A stretch of DNA of 64,000 nucleotides from Ferdinandcohnia humi_A (GTDB taxonomy: Bacteria; Bacillota; Bacilli; Bacillales; Bacillaceae_L): the NCBI GenBank assembly GCA_047608075.1, contig JBLKRX010000006.1:1-64000 (forward strand). The letters run 5' to 3'. Shown here one piece after another: positions 44,481-53,229 of the stretch. Each line of letters begins with the position of its first letter. Positions within the stretch are counted from its first letter, which is position 1. The notes beneath the pieces are model-generated. The model was not told the origin of the DNA. It worked only from the letters and a program-made list of their open reading frames with translations, and made no database searches. The position numbers were made by a program, and so were the translations under genes.

Positions 44481-44521
44481 AAAGAGGCAGCGATAAACAA
44501 ATTGTTTTTCACTGCCTCTTT
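44481..44521. terminator. Bidirectional terminator at the IS right end
   Basis: AAAGAGGCAG (44481-44490) pairs with CTGCCTCTTT (44512-44521) around a 21-nt loop. It can stop IS transcripts on the plus strand and may also stop rqcH transcripts arriving on the minus strand. Confidence 0.7.
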
Positions 44522-44570
44522 CTAGTATAGGGACTTTTTAGACAGCCCCTATAAATATGTTGTATCTAGT

Positions 44571-46280
44571 TCACTTTCGAAGCTTTACTATTAAATCCTC
44601 TACAGGTGTTACATATACAGTTTGTTGATTATCGTATATAACAAAACCAGGCTTTGAGCCACTTGGTTTCTTAACATGGCGTACCGTTGTATAGTCAACT
44701 GGAACTGAAGATGAATTTTTAGCCTTACTAAAGTAAGCTGCTATTGTTGCTGCTTCTATTATTGTTTCTCTAGATGGTTGTTTACTTCTAATAATCACAT
44801 GAGAACCAGGGATATCTTTGGTGTGAAGCCATATTTCATCCCGAGCCGCTATCTTATTTGTGAGGTAGTCATTTTGTTTATTGTTCTTTCCTACTAAAAT
44901 TTCCGTTCCATCGCTAGATTCGTATCTTTCAAAAGATAGTTTTGAAGGTTTGTTCTTTTTGTTACCTTTTTGTTGTTTGATTTTAAGATAGCCTTCTTCC
45001 ATTAGCTCTTCTCTAATTTCCTGCAAATCCTTTGGAGCTGCAGATTCAATTTGCTGTAGTAACGAATCAAAATAAACTATCTCTTCTCTTGCTTTACGAA
45101 TTTCATTTTCCACAAAAGCAACTGAATTCTTTGCTTTATGATATTTTAGAAAATAGCTCTGAGCATTTTCTGAAGGTGTCTTTTGGGGATTTAGAATTAT
45201 CTTTATTAGTTCATTATCAGGGGAATAATAATTTTGTACCTCAATTTCTTTATCCCCACGTTTCATTGCATACATATTAGCAGTGATAAGCTCTCCATAA
45301 AGCTTATATTTTTCTGCCTTTTCAGACTCAGTTAACGTCGCCTCAAGCTTTTTAATTTTCTTCTCGTTTTTTGTCTTCTCATTAAAAATAAAACGTTCTA
45401 AATCATTCCCCTGTTGTTTAACACGGTCTCGCTCTGCCTTTCCAAAATAAAAACGATCTAGCATGCCACTAATGGTCAGGAATTCTTTACTTTCTCCACC
45501 TAAATGAGTTAGAGGCAAAATATAAAAATGTTCCTTATTCCCTTTCGAAAAAAGTAAGGGAGTTATTTTTCCTTGTTTAACAATATCCATTAAAGCTAAG
45601 AATGCTCCTGGAAGTGTTTTTCTGTTGGCAATTCCTGCTCGGAAAACAGCCTCCTTTGCAAAAAGAGGCGAGATACCTGCAAATTTATTTACGATTTGCT
45701 GATCTAATCGGCCTGCATTAAAATCGATTTTCTTAGTAAATGTTTCCTCATCCACAGTAAAGGGATCTGTTTTGTCCTGTGCTGGGGGTAAAACGTATGA
45801 ATGTCCTGGCAGAATCGTCCTGTGACGATTAACAGCAGGAGAAATATGCTTGATACTATCAATTATGATCTGCTTTTCGGTATCTACCAGAATAATGTTA
45901 CTGTGTCTTCCCATGATTTCGATAATTAACTGCTTATAGGATACATCTCCAAGCTCGTTTCGTCCCTTTATATCAAATATGATTATTCGGTCTACATCTA
46001 CTTGGCTAATGTTTTCAATAATACTACCATCAAGATGCTTACGAAGCAGCATACAAAACATAGGTGGTTCATTTGGATTATCAAGTAATTCGTTCGTCAA
46101 GTGGACTCTCGCATAGCTAGGATGTGCTGATAGCAATAGCTTATGATTTTTACCATTTGCACGAATTTGAATAAGCAATTCATTTTTATAAGGTTGATAA
46201 ATCTTTGATATTCTTCCATTTTTAAGTGTGTTTTGTAATTCATGTACGATTGAGTGTGTAAATATTCCATCGAATGCCAT
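44571..46280 (-). CDS. rqcH: Ribosome quality control protein RqcH (NEMF/Rqc2 homologue, YloA)
   Basis: RqcH binds 50S subunits stalled with peptidyl-tRNA and adds C-terminal alanine tails that mark the chain for degradation. The 569-aa protein has the NFACT-N domain (MAFDGIFTHSIVHELQNTLKNGRISKIYQP), helix-hairpin-helix, a central coiled coil (about 285-430), and the NFACT-R domain (DEIWLHTKDIPGSHVIIRS, AAYFSKAKNSSSVPVDYTTVRHVKKPSG). Older annotation calls this a fibronectin-binding protein. It is the only real minus-strand gene of the window. GAGG lies upstream of its ATG. Confidence 0.96.
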   Translation of the reverse strand: MAFDGIFTHSIVHELQNTLKNGRISKIYQPYKNELLIQIRANGKNHKLLLSAHPSYARVHLTNELLDNPNEPPMFCMLLRKHLDGSIIENISQVDVDRIIIFDIKGRNELGDVSYKQLIIEIMGRHSNIILVDTEKQIIIDSIKHISPAVNRHRTILPGHSYVLPPAQDKTDPFTVDEETFTKKIDFNAGRLDQQIVNKFAGISPLFAKEAVFRAGIANRKTLPGAFLALMDIVKQGKITPLLFSKGNKEHFYILPLTHLGGESKEFLTISGMLDRFYFGKAERDRVKQQGNDLERFIFNEKTKNEKKIKKLEATLTESEKAEKYKLYGELITANMYAMKRGDKEIEVQNYYSPDNELIKIILNPQKTPSENAQSYFLKYHKAKNSVAFVENEIRKAREEIVYFDSLLQQIESAAPKDLQEIREELMEEGYLKIKQQKGNKKNKPSKLSFERYESSDGTEILVGKNNKQNDYLTNKIAARDEIWLHTKDIPGSHVIIRSKQPSRETIIEAATIAAYFSKAKNSSSVPVDYTTVRHVKKPSGSKPGFVIYDNQQTVYVTPVEDLIVKLRK

Positions 46281-46573
46281 TTCCTAGTGTCCTCTTTTCT
46301 ATATAACATTGGAAGGGGATGCCTCTCAATGAGGTTGTTTAAACAGCTGTATTAAGCTTTTTGCCATAATCCATTTCTATCATACAAATCCATTTTGAAT
46401 GGCATAGATATCAGTATCTGTAGCTATATATTTTCTACACCCTTTTTGGGGATTCCTGCTTTTGCTTTCTTTGAACATGCTTCTTAGAAAAAGTATAGCA
46501 TTTTTTAGGACGAGACTGAATAAGCTTTCATAGAGATAAAAAGATTTAGTCGCGAGGGGTGTGGAAAATAGGA
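46281..46573. other. Divergent intergenic region rqcH-yloB
   Basis: These 293 bp separate the two divergently transcribed genes and must hold both promoters. I see no strong consensus promoter and no repeat from the families described here. Confidence 0.5.
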
Positions 46574-49264
46574 ATGAACTGGTATGAGCTTAGGTCAGAA
46601 GAGGTCGAGAAAAAAGTTAATACAAGCCTATCTAATGGTCTAACAGAACAAGAAGTAAAACAGAGACAAAAGCAGTTTGGATATAATGAATTGAAGGAAG
46701 CAGAGCGTCCTTCAGCCCTATTGCTATTTTTAGCCCAGTTTAAGGATTTTATGGTTATTGTGTTGCTAGCTGCTACCCTTATCTCTGGGTTATTAGGCGA
46801 ATATATTGACGCAATTGCCATCATGGCAATTGTGTTGATAAACGGATTTTTAGGTTTTTTCCAAGAAAGGAAGGCAGAGAAATCTCTACAAGCGTTAAAG
46901 GAACTCTCAGCCCCACAGGTACATGCTCTTCGAAATAATGAATGGACAAGAATTCCTTCGAAGGAACTCGTAGTAGGAGATATTATTAAATTTTCGAGTG
47001 GTGACCGTATCGGTGCAGATGTTCGTTTAATTGATGTGAAGAGCTTGGAGATTGAAGAGTCTGCTCTGACAGGAGAATCTGTACCTGTTGCGAAGCATGT
47101 TTCCCCAATTGATCAAGGAGAAATCTCTCTTGGTGATCAAGAAAACATGGCATTTATGGGGACAATGGTAACACGCGGCAGTGGAGTTGGGGTAGTTGTT
47201 GGTACAGGTATGAACACAGCGATGGGACAAATTGCTGAATTACTCCAATCTGCAGAATCTATGATGACACCGTTGCAAAGAAGACTTGAACAATTAGGGA
47301 AGATTTTAATCTCAGTAGCTTTAGTATTAACTCTCTTAGTAGTTGTTGTGGGAGTAATAAACGGACATGATTTATATAATATGTTTTTAGCTGGTGTATC
47401 ATTGGCCGTTGCGGCAATCCCTGAAGGTCTACCTGCAATTGTTACTGTTGCGCTATCTCTTGGTGTTCAACGGATGATTAAGAAAAATGCGATTGTAAGA
47501 CGGTTACCAGCCGTTGAGACATTAGGCTGTGCATCTGTTATCTGCTCTGATAAGACAGGAACTATGACACAGAACAAAATGACGGTTACACACCTTTGGT
47601 CAGGTGGCAAGACGTGGACGGTGTCAGGAACAGGCTATGACCTAAAAGGAAGCTTTTTTGCTGGGGAGAAAGAAATACAGCCTACAGATGATAAATCACT
47701 ACAACAATTATTAACATTTGGAGTCTTATGTAATAATGCTGTTTTAAAACGTAATGATGACGAAATTGTTGTCGACGGCGATCCAACAGAGGGTGCTCTT
47801 GTTGTGTCAGGTATAAAGGCCGGTATTACAAAAGATTTTCTAACAAACCAGTTCGAAATCATTGAGGAATTTCCTTTTGATTCCGGCAGAAAAATGATGA
47901 GTGTTATTGTAAAGGATAAGACAGGTAACCAGTTTGTAATTACAAAGGGTGCCCCAGACGTTTTATTAGGGGTTAGTGAATCTGTGTTATGGAACAACAA
48001 ACAACAACCGTTAAGTGAAGAATATAAAAATAAGATAAAGGATGCTATCGAAGACCTAGCATCAAACGCTTTGAGAACGATTGCGGTTAGCTTTAAACCA
48101 ATTCGTCAAAATCAAAGGATTAGCAATGAACGAGATGCTGAATGTGATTTAACATTCATTGGAATTCAAGGTATGATTGATCCTCCACGACCTGAGGTAA
48201 AAGCAGCTGTTAAAGAATGTAAGGATGCAGGTATAAAAACCATAATGATCACGGGAGACCATTTAATTACTGCAAAGGCAATTGCTACACAGCTCGGAAT
48301 TCTTCCTCCAGGAGGAAAAGTGTTAGATGGAAATACACTTTCAAAAATGGAAGTAGATGAATTAGAGGAAATTGTCGATGACGTGTATGTATATGCTCGA
48401 GTATCTCCTGAACATAAGCTAAAAATCGTAAAAGCATTACAGAGTAAAGGGCATATTGTTGCAATGACCGGTGATGGAGTAAATGATGCTCCTGCAATTA
48501 AAGCTTCTGATATTGGAATTGCAATGGGGATAACAGGAACGGACGTTGCCAAAGAAGCTTCGTCATTAGTATTGCTAGATGATAATTTTGCAACGATTAA
48601 GTCAGCAATAAAAGAAGGCAGAAATATCTATGAAAATATTAGAAAGTTTATCAGATATTTATTAGCTTCCAATGTAGGAGAAATCCTTGTGATGCTATTT
48701 GCAATGATTTTAAGCCTACCACTTCCACTCGTTCCAATTCAGATTTTATGGGTAAACCTTGTAACGGATGGTCTTCCAGCAATGGCATTAGGATTAGATC
48801 AGGCTGAAGGAAATGTTATGAGGAGGAGTCCAAGACATCCAAAGGAAGGTGTGTTTGCTAGAGGTCTTGGTTGGAAGATAGTTAGTCGCGGCTTCTTAAT
48901 AGGTATTGTCACACTAGCGGCCTTCATGATCGTGTACGGAAGAGATCCTAATAATCTTGGATATGCACAAACCGTTGCATTTGCGACACTTGTAATGGCA
49001 CAACTTATTCATGTATTTGATTGCCGTAGTGAGCGATCAGTCTTTCATCGAAATCCGTTCCAGAACATGTATCTAGTTTGGGCTGTTTTATCGTCAGTTG
49101 CGTTAATGCTTGTGGTAATCTATTACCCACCATTACAACCAATCTTCCATACGTACCCAATAGATCCTAGAGATTGGCTATTAATAATTGGAATGTCAGC
49201 AATCCCAACATTCTTATTAGCAGGTGCTTTATTAACGCGTTCCCGTTCACCGAAAGCAGCATAA
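46574..49264 (+). CDS. yloB: P-type Ca2+ ATPase (YloB)
   Basis: This P2A-type pump exports calcium using ATP. The 896-aa protein has the actuator motif ESALTGESVPVAKH, the AIPEGLPAIVTVALSLG ion site in segment 4, the phosphorylated aspartate in CSDKTGTMTQNKMTVT, the nucleotide-binding KGAPDVLL, MITGDHLITAKAIA and AMTGDGVNDAPAIKASDIGIAMG, and six C-terminal membrane segments. The start is uncertain: ATG 46574 is 14 nt after GAGGGG, and an in-frame GTG 46559 overlaps that site. Confidence 0.95.
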   Translation: MNWYELRSEEVEKKVNTSLSNGLTEQEVKQRQKQFGYNELKEAERPSALLLFLAQFKDFMVIVLLAATLISGLLGEYIDAIAIMAIVLINGFLGFFQERKAEKSLQALKELSAPQVHALRNNEWTRIPSKELVVGDIIKFSSGDRIGADVRLIDVKSLEIEESALTGESVPVAKHVSPIDQGEISLGDQENMAFMGTMVTRGSGVGVVVGTGMNTAMGQIAELLQSAESMMTPLQRRLEQLGKILISVALVLTLLVVVVGVINGHDLYNMFLAGVSLAVAAIPEGLPAIVTVALSLGVQRMIKKNAIVRRLPAVETLGCASVICSDKTGTMTQNKMTVTHLWSGGKTWTVSGTGYDLKGSFFAGEKEIQPTDDKSLQQLLTFGVLCNNAVLKRNDDEIVVDGDPTEGALVVSGIKAGITKDFLTNQFEIIEEFPFDSGRKMMSVIVKDKTGNQFVITKGAPDVLLGVSESVLWNNKQQPLSEEYKNKIKDAIEDLASNALRTIAVSFKPIRQNQRISNERDAECDLTFIGIQGMIDPPRPEVKAAVKECKDAGIKTIMITGDHLITAKAIATQLGILPPGGKVLDGNTLSKMEVDELEEIVDDVYVYARVSPEHKLKIVKALQSKGHIVAMTGDGVNDAPAIKASDIGIAMGITGTDVAKEASSLVLLDDNFATIKSAIKEGRNIYENIRKFIRYLLASNVGEILVMLFAMILSLPLPLVPIQILWVNLVTDGLPAMALGLDQAEGNVMRRSPRHPKEGVFARGLGWKIVSRGFLIGIVTLAAFMIVYGRDPNNLGYAQTVAFATLVMAQLIHVFDCRSERSVFHRNPFQNMYLVWAVLSSVALMLVVIYYPPLQPIFHTYPIDPRDWLLIIGMSAIPTFLLAGALLTRSRSPKAA

Positions 49265-49308
49265 AAAAGTTCAATATTGGAACTTGGCAATTTGAAACAA
49301 AACTATGC

Positions 49309-49350
49309 TATAATTCGAAAGGTAATAGAGTATACTCTGTTACCTTTTTA
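49309..49350 (+). terminator. Terminator after yloB, preceded by an extended -10 promoter motif
   Basis: GGTAATAGAGTA pairs with TACTCTGTTACC (49321-49344, one G-T pair), flanked by AAA and TTTTT. Immediately before it is TGCTATAAT (TATAAT at 49309-49314), a strong extended -10 motif whose start site would fall at the base of the hairpin. Confidence 0.85.
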
Positions 49351-49551
49351 CATGCTTAAAGCATCTTCATGTGGATTAATAACTACTCTTAATATGAAAT
49401 TAATGGTAAAATAAGTATTGTTTTTATTTTTCCATTTGGAGTGTGTAATTCTTAGAAAATCAACTCAGCTAATCATTGATTTATTATGTTGGTTTGTCAG
49501 TGGGTGAACAAAAAAATAAATTACCTGTTATGTTAGATTGGACGTGATAAA
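49351..49551 (+). other. Intergenic region before yloC
   Basis: AT-rich, no credible gene. It probably holds the promoter of the yloC-remA-gmk-rpoZ operon, which I cannot place with confidence. Confidence 0.4.
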
Positions 49552-50427
49552 GTGATAGTTAGTATGACAGGTTTTGGACGTGCAAAAAGAGAATCTGGTA
49601 CGATTTCAGTCACTGCAGAAATAAAATCGGTTAATCATCGTTTTTGCGAAATTAATATAAGAATGCCTAGACAATTTATGATCCTTGAGGATAAAATGAA
49701 AAAGGCAATCATGGAGCACGTAAGAAGAGGGCGTATTGAAGTTTTCCTATTAGTTGAAGGTGAAGGATTGGTTAAGAGAACACTAACAATTGATTGGGGA
49801 TTACTTGATAGCCTTGTTGATTCGATAAATAGAGTACAAGAAACCTATCAACTTACAGATAAGATCACTACGCAGCAACTATTGTCATATGATCATATTC
49901 TTTCAATTGAAGAAAAGGAAAAAGAGAATCAGGATCTTGAGTTACTAGTTTTAGAAGTAGTACAATCTGCAGTGATACAATTGAAGCAGATGAGAGAAGT
50001 TGAAGGACAAAAATTAGTTAAGGATATTTTTACATTTTTAGATCATATAGAAGAGAATGTACATACTATTCAAAATCACGCACCCCATGTTGTAAATCAA
50101 TACCGTGAAAGAATCATAAAAAAGGTGAATGAATATGTGGGGCACGAATTTGATGAAAATCGAATACTTACTGAGATAGCATTATTTGCGGAGAAAGCAG
50201 ACATCAGCGAAGAGCTTACTCGTCTTCAAAGTCATATTAGTCAATTTAGGGAAACAGTGCATACAAACGAACCCGTAGGCAGAAAACTCGATTTTATAGT
50301 TCAAGAAATGAACCGTGAAATAAATACAATTGGGTCTAAAGCGAACGATAGTGTTCTCGCTAAGCATGTGGTGAATATGAAAAGTTTGCTAGAAAAAATT
50401 AAAGAGCAAGTACAAAACATTGAATAG
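49552..50427 (+). CDS. yloC: YicC-family endoribonuclease (YloC)
   Basis: The 291-aa protein matches the YicC/YloC family along its full length. It starts MIVSMTGFGRAKRES, has IKSVNHRFCEINIRMPRQF near the N terminus, and DUF1732 at the C terminus (EELTRLQSHISQFRETVHTNEPVGRKLDFIVQEMNREINTIGSKANDS). E. coli YicC was shown to act in RNA decay, and later work reported YicC and YloC as endoribonucleases. Start GTG 49552. It heads the remA-gmk-rpoZ gene run. Confidence 0.93.
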   Translation: MIVSMTGFGRAKRESGTISVTAEIKSVNHRFCEINIRMPRQFMILEDKMKKAIMEHVRRGRIEVFLLVEGEGLVKRTLTIDWGLLDSLVDSINRVQETYQLTDKITTQQLLSYDHILSIEEKEKENQDLELLVLEVVQSAVIQLKQMREVEGQKLVKDIFTFLDHIEENVHTIQNHAPHVVNQYRERIIKKVNEYVGHEFDENRILTEIALFAEKADISEELTRLQSHISQFRETVHTNEPVGRKLDFIVQEMNREINTIGSKANDSVLAKHVVNMKSLLEKIKEQVQNIE

Positions 50428-50487
50428 ACGTGATTACAAAGCTATTATCACGGCAAAAATAGAGGGGTACATATAGGGGGAGATTAT

Positions 50488-50751
50488 GTGCAAATTAAAT
50501 TAATTAATATTGGTTTTGGGAATATTGTCTCAGCTAACAGAATTATTTCCATTGTTAGTCCTGAATCTGCTCCTATTAAAAGAATTATACAAGATGCTCG
50601 TGATCGAGGAATGCTAATTGATGCTACATATGGTAGGCGGACGCGTGCTGTAATGATAATGGATAGTGACCATATTATACTCTCAGCAGTACAGCCTGAG
50701 ACCGTTGCACAAAGGCTAACAAAAGAGGATGAGCTTACAGATGAAGGGTAG
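50488..50751 (+). CDS. remA: Extracellular matrix regulator RemA
   Basis: RemA is a DNA-binding protein that activates biofilm matrix operons and osmoprotection genes in B. subtilis. The 87-aa protein (QIKLINIGFGNIVSANRIISIVSPESAPIKRIIQDARDRGMLIDATYGRRTRAVMIMDSDHIILSAVQPETVAQRL, quoted only in part here by motif) keeps the Arg-rich ATYGRRTRAV strand. GGGGGAGATTAT lies before GTG 50488. It sits 12 bp before gmk. Confidence 0.95.
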   Translation: MQIKLINIGFGNIVSANRIISIVSPESAPIKRIIQDARDRGMLIDATYGRRTRAVMIMDSDHIILSAVQPETVAQRLTKEDELTDEG

Positions 50752-50763
50752 GGTTTAGAAGTA

Positions 50764-51381
50764 ATGGATGAAAGAGGTTTACTAATCGTTCTATCAGGTC
50801 CATCGGGTGTAGGAAAAGGGACTGTTAGAAAGGCTATTTTTTCGGAGCCTGACACAAAATTTCAATACTCAATCTCGATGACTACAAGAAAACCTCGTGA
50901 AGGAGAGGTAGATGGAGTTGATTATTTCTTTAAAACACGAGAAGAGTTTGAGGATTTAATTAAGAACAATAAGCTTCTAGAGTGGGCAGAGTACGTTGGG
51001 AACTATTATGGTACCCCAATTGATTATGTTGAATCCACTTTACAAGCAGGAAAGGATGTCTTCTTAGAAATCGAAGTTCAAGGCGCACTTCAGGTTCGAG
51101 ATGCCTTTCCGGAAGGATTATTTATATTCCTAGCACCCCCAAGCTTAAAAGAATTAAAAAATAGAATCATTACCAGAGGTACCGAATCTGAGGATTTGAT
51201 TCTTAACAGGATGAGGGTTGCCAAAGAAGAAATTGAAATGATGGATGCGTATGATTATGTAGTTGAAAATGATCATGTAGAGCATGCATGCAAACGAATC
51301 AATGCAATTGTTACTGCTGAACACTGTAAGCGTGAGCGCGTTGCAAAACGTTATAAAAAGATGCTGGAGGTTGATTTTTAA
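50764..51381 (+). CDS. gmk: Guanylate kinase
   Basis: Gmk turns GMP into GDP with ATP and also affects (p)ppGpp balance. The 205-aa protein has the P-loop LSGPSGVGKGTVRKAIF, the GMP-binding STTRKPREGEVDGVDYFF-type segment (here MTTRKPREGE), and lid residues in RNRMRVAKEEI-like sequence (LNRMRVAKEEIEM). Its stop shares a base with the rpoZ start. Confidence 0.97.
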   Translation: MDERGLLIVLSGPSGVGKGTVRKAIFSEPDTKFQYSISMTTRKPREGEVDGVDYFFKTREEFEDLIKNNKLLEWAEYVGNYYGTPIDYVESTLQAGKDVFLEIEVQGALQVRDAFPEGLFIFLAPPSLKELKNRIITRGTESEDLILNRMRVAKEEIEMMDAYDYVVENDHVEHACKRINAIVTAEHCKRERVAKRYKKMLEVDF

Positions 51382-51614
51382 TGTTATACCCGTCAATAGA
51401 TTCGCTTATGAATAAATTAGATTCAAAATACACTCTTGTTACAGTAGCTGCAAAAAGAGCAAGAGTTATGCAGGAAAAAAATGATGCGAAAATTCAAAAG
51501 CCAAAGTCCCATAAATCTGTAGGGAAAGCATTAGAAGAAATTGATGCAGGCATACTACATTATTCAACTAATAAAAATGTAGAAGTGGATACGACTCCAA
51601 CAACTGCAGAGTAA
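51381..51614 (+). CDS. rpoZ: RNA polymerase omega subunit
   Basis: Omega assists folding and assembly of the beta' subunit. The 77-aa protein has MLYPSIDSLMNKLDSKYTLVTVAAKRARVMQE, then SVGKALEEIDAGILHY. Length and sequence are typical of Bacilli. It overlaps gmk by 1 bp and is followed by a terminator. Confidence 0.97.
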   Translation: MLYPSIDSLMNKLDSKYTLVTVAAKRARVMQEKNDAKIQKPKSHKSVGKALEEIDAGILHYSTNKNVEVDTTPTTAE

Positions 51615-51670
51615 TCTTAGTTTGGTATCTTTTTGCAGTCTAGAAAGTATTTTGTACTTCCCATAAGTTG

Positions 51671-51705
51671 AAATAACAACCTCAAAAGTAGGTTGTTATT
51701 TTTTT
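51671..51705 (+). terminator. Terminator after rpoZ
   Basis: AAATAACAACCT (51671-51682) pairs with AGGTTGTTATTT (51690-51701) and continues into a T-run. Confidence 0.95.
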
Positions 51706-51714
51706 AAGAGTAAA

Positions 51715-51955
51715 GAAAGTATAAAGTTTTGGACATAGATTTCAATGTCTAGCACAAGCGGCATACCAGTTTTCATCCTATTCTGAGATTATCTTGCGCA
51801 AAAGCTCGCTTTTATGTAACTGGAGGTCAAAAACACGCGGCAATGAAAAGTCAAAGAGCAACTTTTTTGCCACCGAACATTTGCTTGTCGGACTTGCACA
51901 AGAGGCGGCAGATTTTAGTTGACGTTCCTCCTCTAAGGCACTTGCGCTTTTCTTA
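51715..51955 (+). repeat. Dispersed repeat family A, copy A7 (long form)
   Basis: It starts GAAAGTATAAAGTTTTGGAC and ATTTCAATGTCTAGC, has the left module (CCAGTTTTCATCCTATT, TTATCTTGCGCAAAAGCT), and the central stem GGCAA..AAAAGT with ACTTTTTTGCC (51845-51872). It carries the extra right module TTAGTTGACGTTCCTC shared with A3 and ends GCGCTTTTCTTA. It accounts for most of the 411-bp rpoZ-coaBC gap. Confidence 0.87.
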
Positions 51956-52026
51956 CAATATGAGGCTGAATTACATTTACGAAATATATCTTTTCATTAA
52001 TCTTGCTTTTAAGGGGGAGAAGTAAA

Positions 52027-53229
52027 ATGATTAATAAAAAAATCCTGCTTTGTGTAAGCGGTGGTATAGCTGTATACAAAGCGGTTGCATTAACAAGTAA
52101 GCTTACACAGTCAGGCGCAGAAGTAAAGGTTTTGATGAGTGAATCTGCAATGAAATTTGTAACTCCTTTATCCTTCCAAGCACTCTCTAAAAATGAAGTT
52201 TACTATGATACATTTGATGAAAAGGATCCATCTGTCATCGCTCATATAGACCTCGCAGATTGGGCAGATTTAATTATCGTTGCACCCGCAACGGCAAACA
52301 TGATAGGAAAACTAGCTAATGGGATTGCTGATAATATGATAACTACCACACTCTTAGCTGCTACAGTGCCTGTTTGGATAGCACCTGCGATGAATGTTCA
52401 TATGTATGACCACCCAGCTGTTAGGCGCAATATTGCAGTTCTAGCAGGGGACGGCTATAAATTTATTGAGCCTTCTGAAGGATATTTAGCTTGTGGATAT
52501 GTAGGTAAAGGTAGACTTGAAGAGCCTGAACAAATTGTTGAATTAGTTAAGAATCATTTTTCAGAGGTACCATATTTAAAGCAGAAAAAGATACTAATAA
52601 CCGCTGGACCGACCAGGGAGAAAATAGATCCAGTACGTTTTTTTACAAATCGATCAACTGGAAAAATGGGCTATGCTCTTGCTGAAGCAGCAAGTCTTGC
52701 AGGTGCTGATGTAACACTTGTATCTGGTCCTACCAACTTACCTACACCAGCTAATGTGAAGATGTTTCGAGTAGAGTCCGCGGAAGAAATGTACCAACAC
52801 GTCATGGATCATTTTAAATATTGCGATGTAGTAATCAAATCAGCTGCAGTTGCAGACTATCGCCCGAAACATGTATATAACGAGAAAATGAAAAAACAAA
52901 CTGGTGATCTTATCCTAGAGTTAGAAAGAACAACAGACATTTTAAAAACGTTAGGAGAACAAAAAGAGCATCAATTGTTAGTAGGGTTTGCCGCTGAAAC
53001 AAACAACATAGCTGAATATGCGAAAAAGAAGCTTGTTTCTAAAAACCTAGATATTGTAGTTGCTAATAATGTCACCGAAGCAGGTGCTGGTTTTGGAACG
53101 GATACTAATATTGTTACTTTGTACAAACGAGATGGAAGTCAGTTGGAGTTACCTCTCATGTCAAAACTCGATGCAGCTAAAGCTATATTACGTGAAGTAA
53201 AGCACCTAATGGATGAGGAAAAAGCATGA
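52027..53229 (+). CDS. coaBC: Bifunctional phosphopantothenoylcysteine decarboxylase and synthetase
   Basis: CoaBC adds cysteine to phosphopantothenate (CTP-dependent CoaB part) and decarboxylates the product (FMN-dependent CoaC part) in coenzyme A synthesis. The 400-aa protein has the CoaC domain (VSGGIAVYKAVAL, PATANMIGKLANGIADN, APAMNVHMYDHPAVRRN, GYLACGYVGKGRLEEP) and the CoaB domain (ITAGPTREKIDPVRFFTNRSTGKMGYALAEAA, VKSAAVADYRP-type KSAAVADYRPK). ATG 52027 has GGGGGAG 7 nt upstream. It overlaps priA by 4 bp. Confidence 0.97.
   Translation: MINKKILLCVSGGIAVYKAVALTSKLTQSGAEVKVLMSESAMKFVTPLSFQALSKNEVYYDTFDEKDPSVIAHIDLADWADLIIVAPATANMIGKLANGIADNMITTTLLAATVPVWIAPAMNVHMYDHPAVRRNIAVLAGDGYKFIEPSEGYLACGYVGKGRLEEPEQIVELVKNHFSEVPYLKQKKILITAGPTREKIDPVRFFTNRSTGKMGYALAEAASLAGADVTLVSGPTNLPTPANVKMFRVESAEEMYQHVMDHFKYCDVVIKSAAVADYRPKHVYNEKMKKQTGDLILELERTTDILKTLGEQKEHQLLVGFAAETNNIAEYAKKKLVSKNLDIVVANNVTEAGAGFGTDTNIVTLYKRDGSQLELPLMSKLDAAKAILREVKHLMDEEKA

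Larger units (their letters stand above)
43106..44550 (+). mobile_element. Degenerate IS1182-family insertion sequence
   Basis: The terminal inverted repeats are AGGGGCAGTCC..AAAGTC (43106-43123) and its partner GACTTTTTAGACAGCCCCT (44532-44550). Between them are a 129-bp GC-rich palindromic block, an AAAAAATCGTC (43374-43384) and GACGATTTTTT (43430-43440) inverted repeat ahead of the gene, a broken transposase, and a bidirectional terminator near the right end. No clear target-site duplication is visible. It lies between pyrE and rqcH, where B. subtilis has the cysH operon. Confidence 0.88.

Noticed and set aside
44571..46280. Adhesin or fibronectin-binding protein on the minus strand
   Set aside because: The NFACT-N, coiled-coil and NFACT-R layout is that of RqcH. 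There is no signal peptide or cell-wall anchor.
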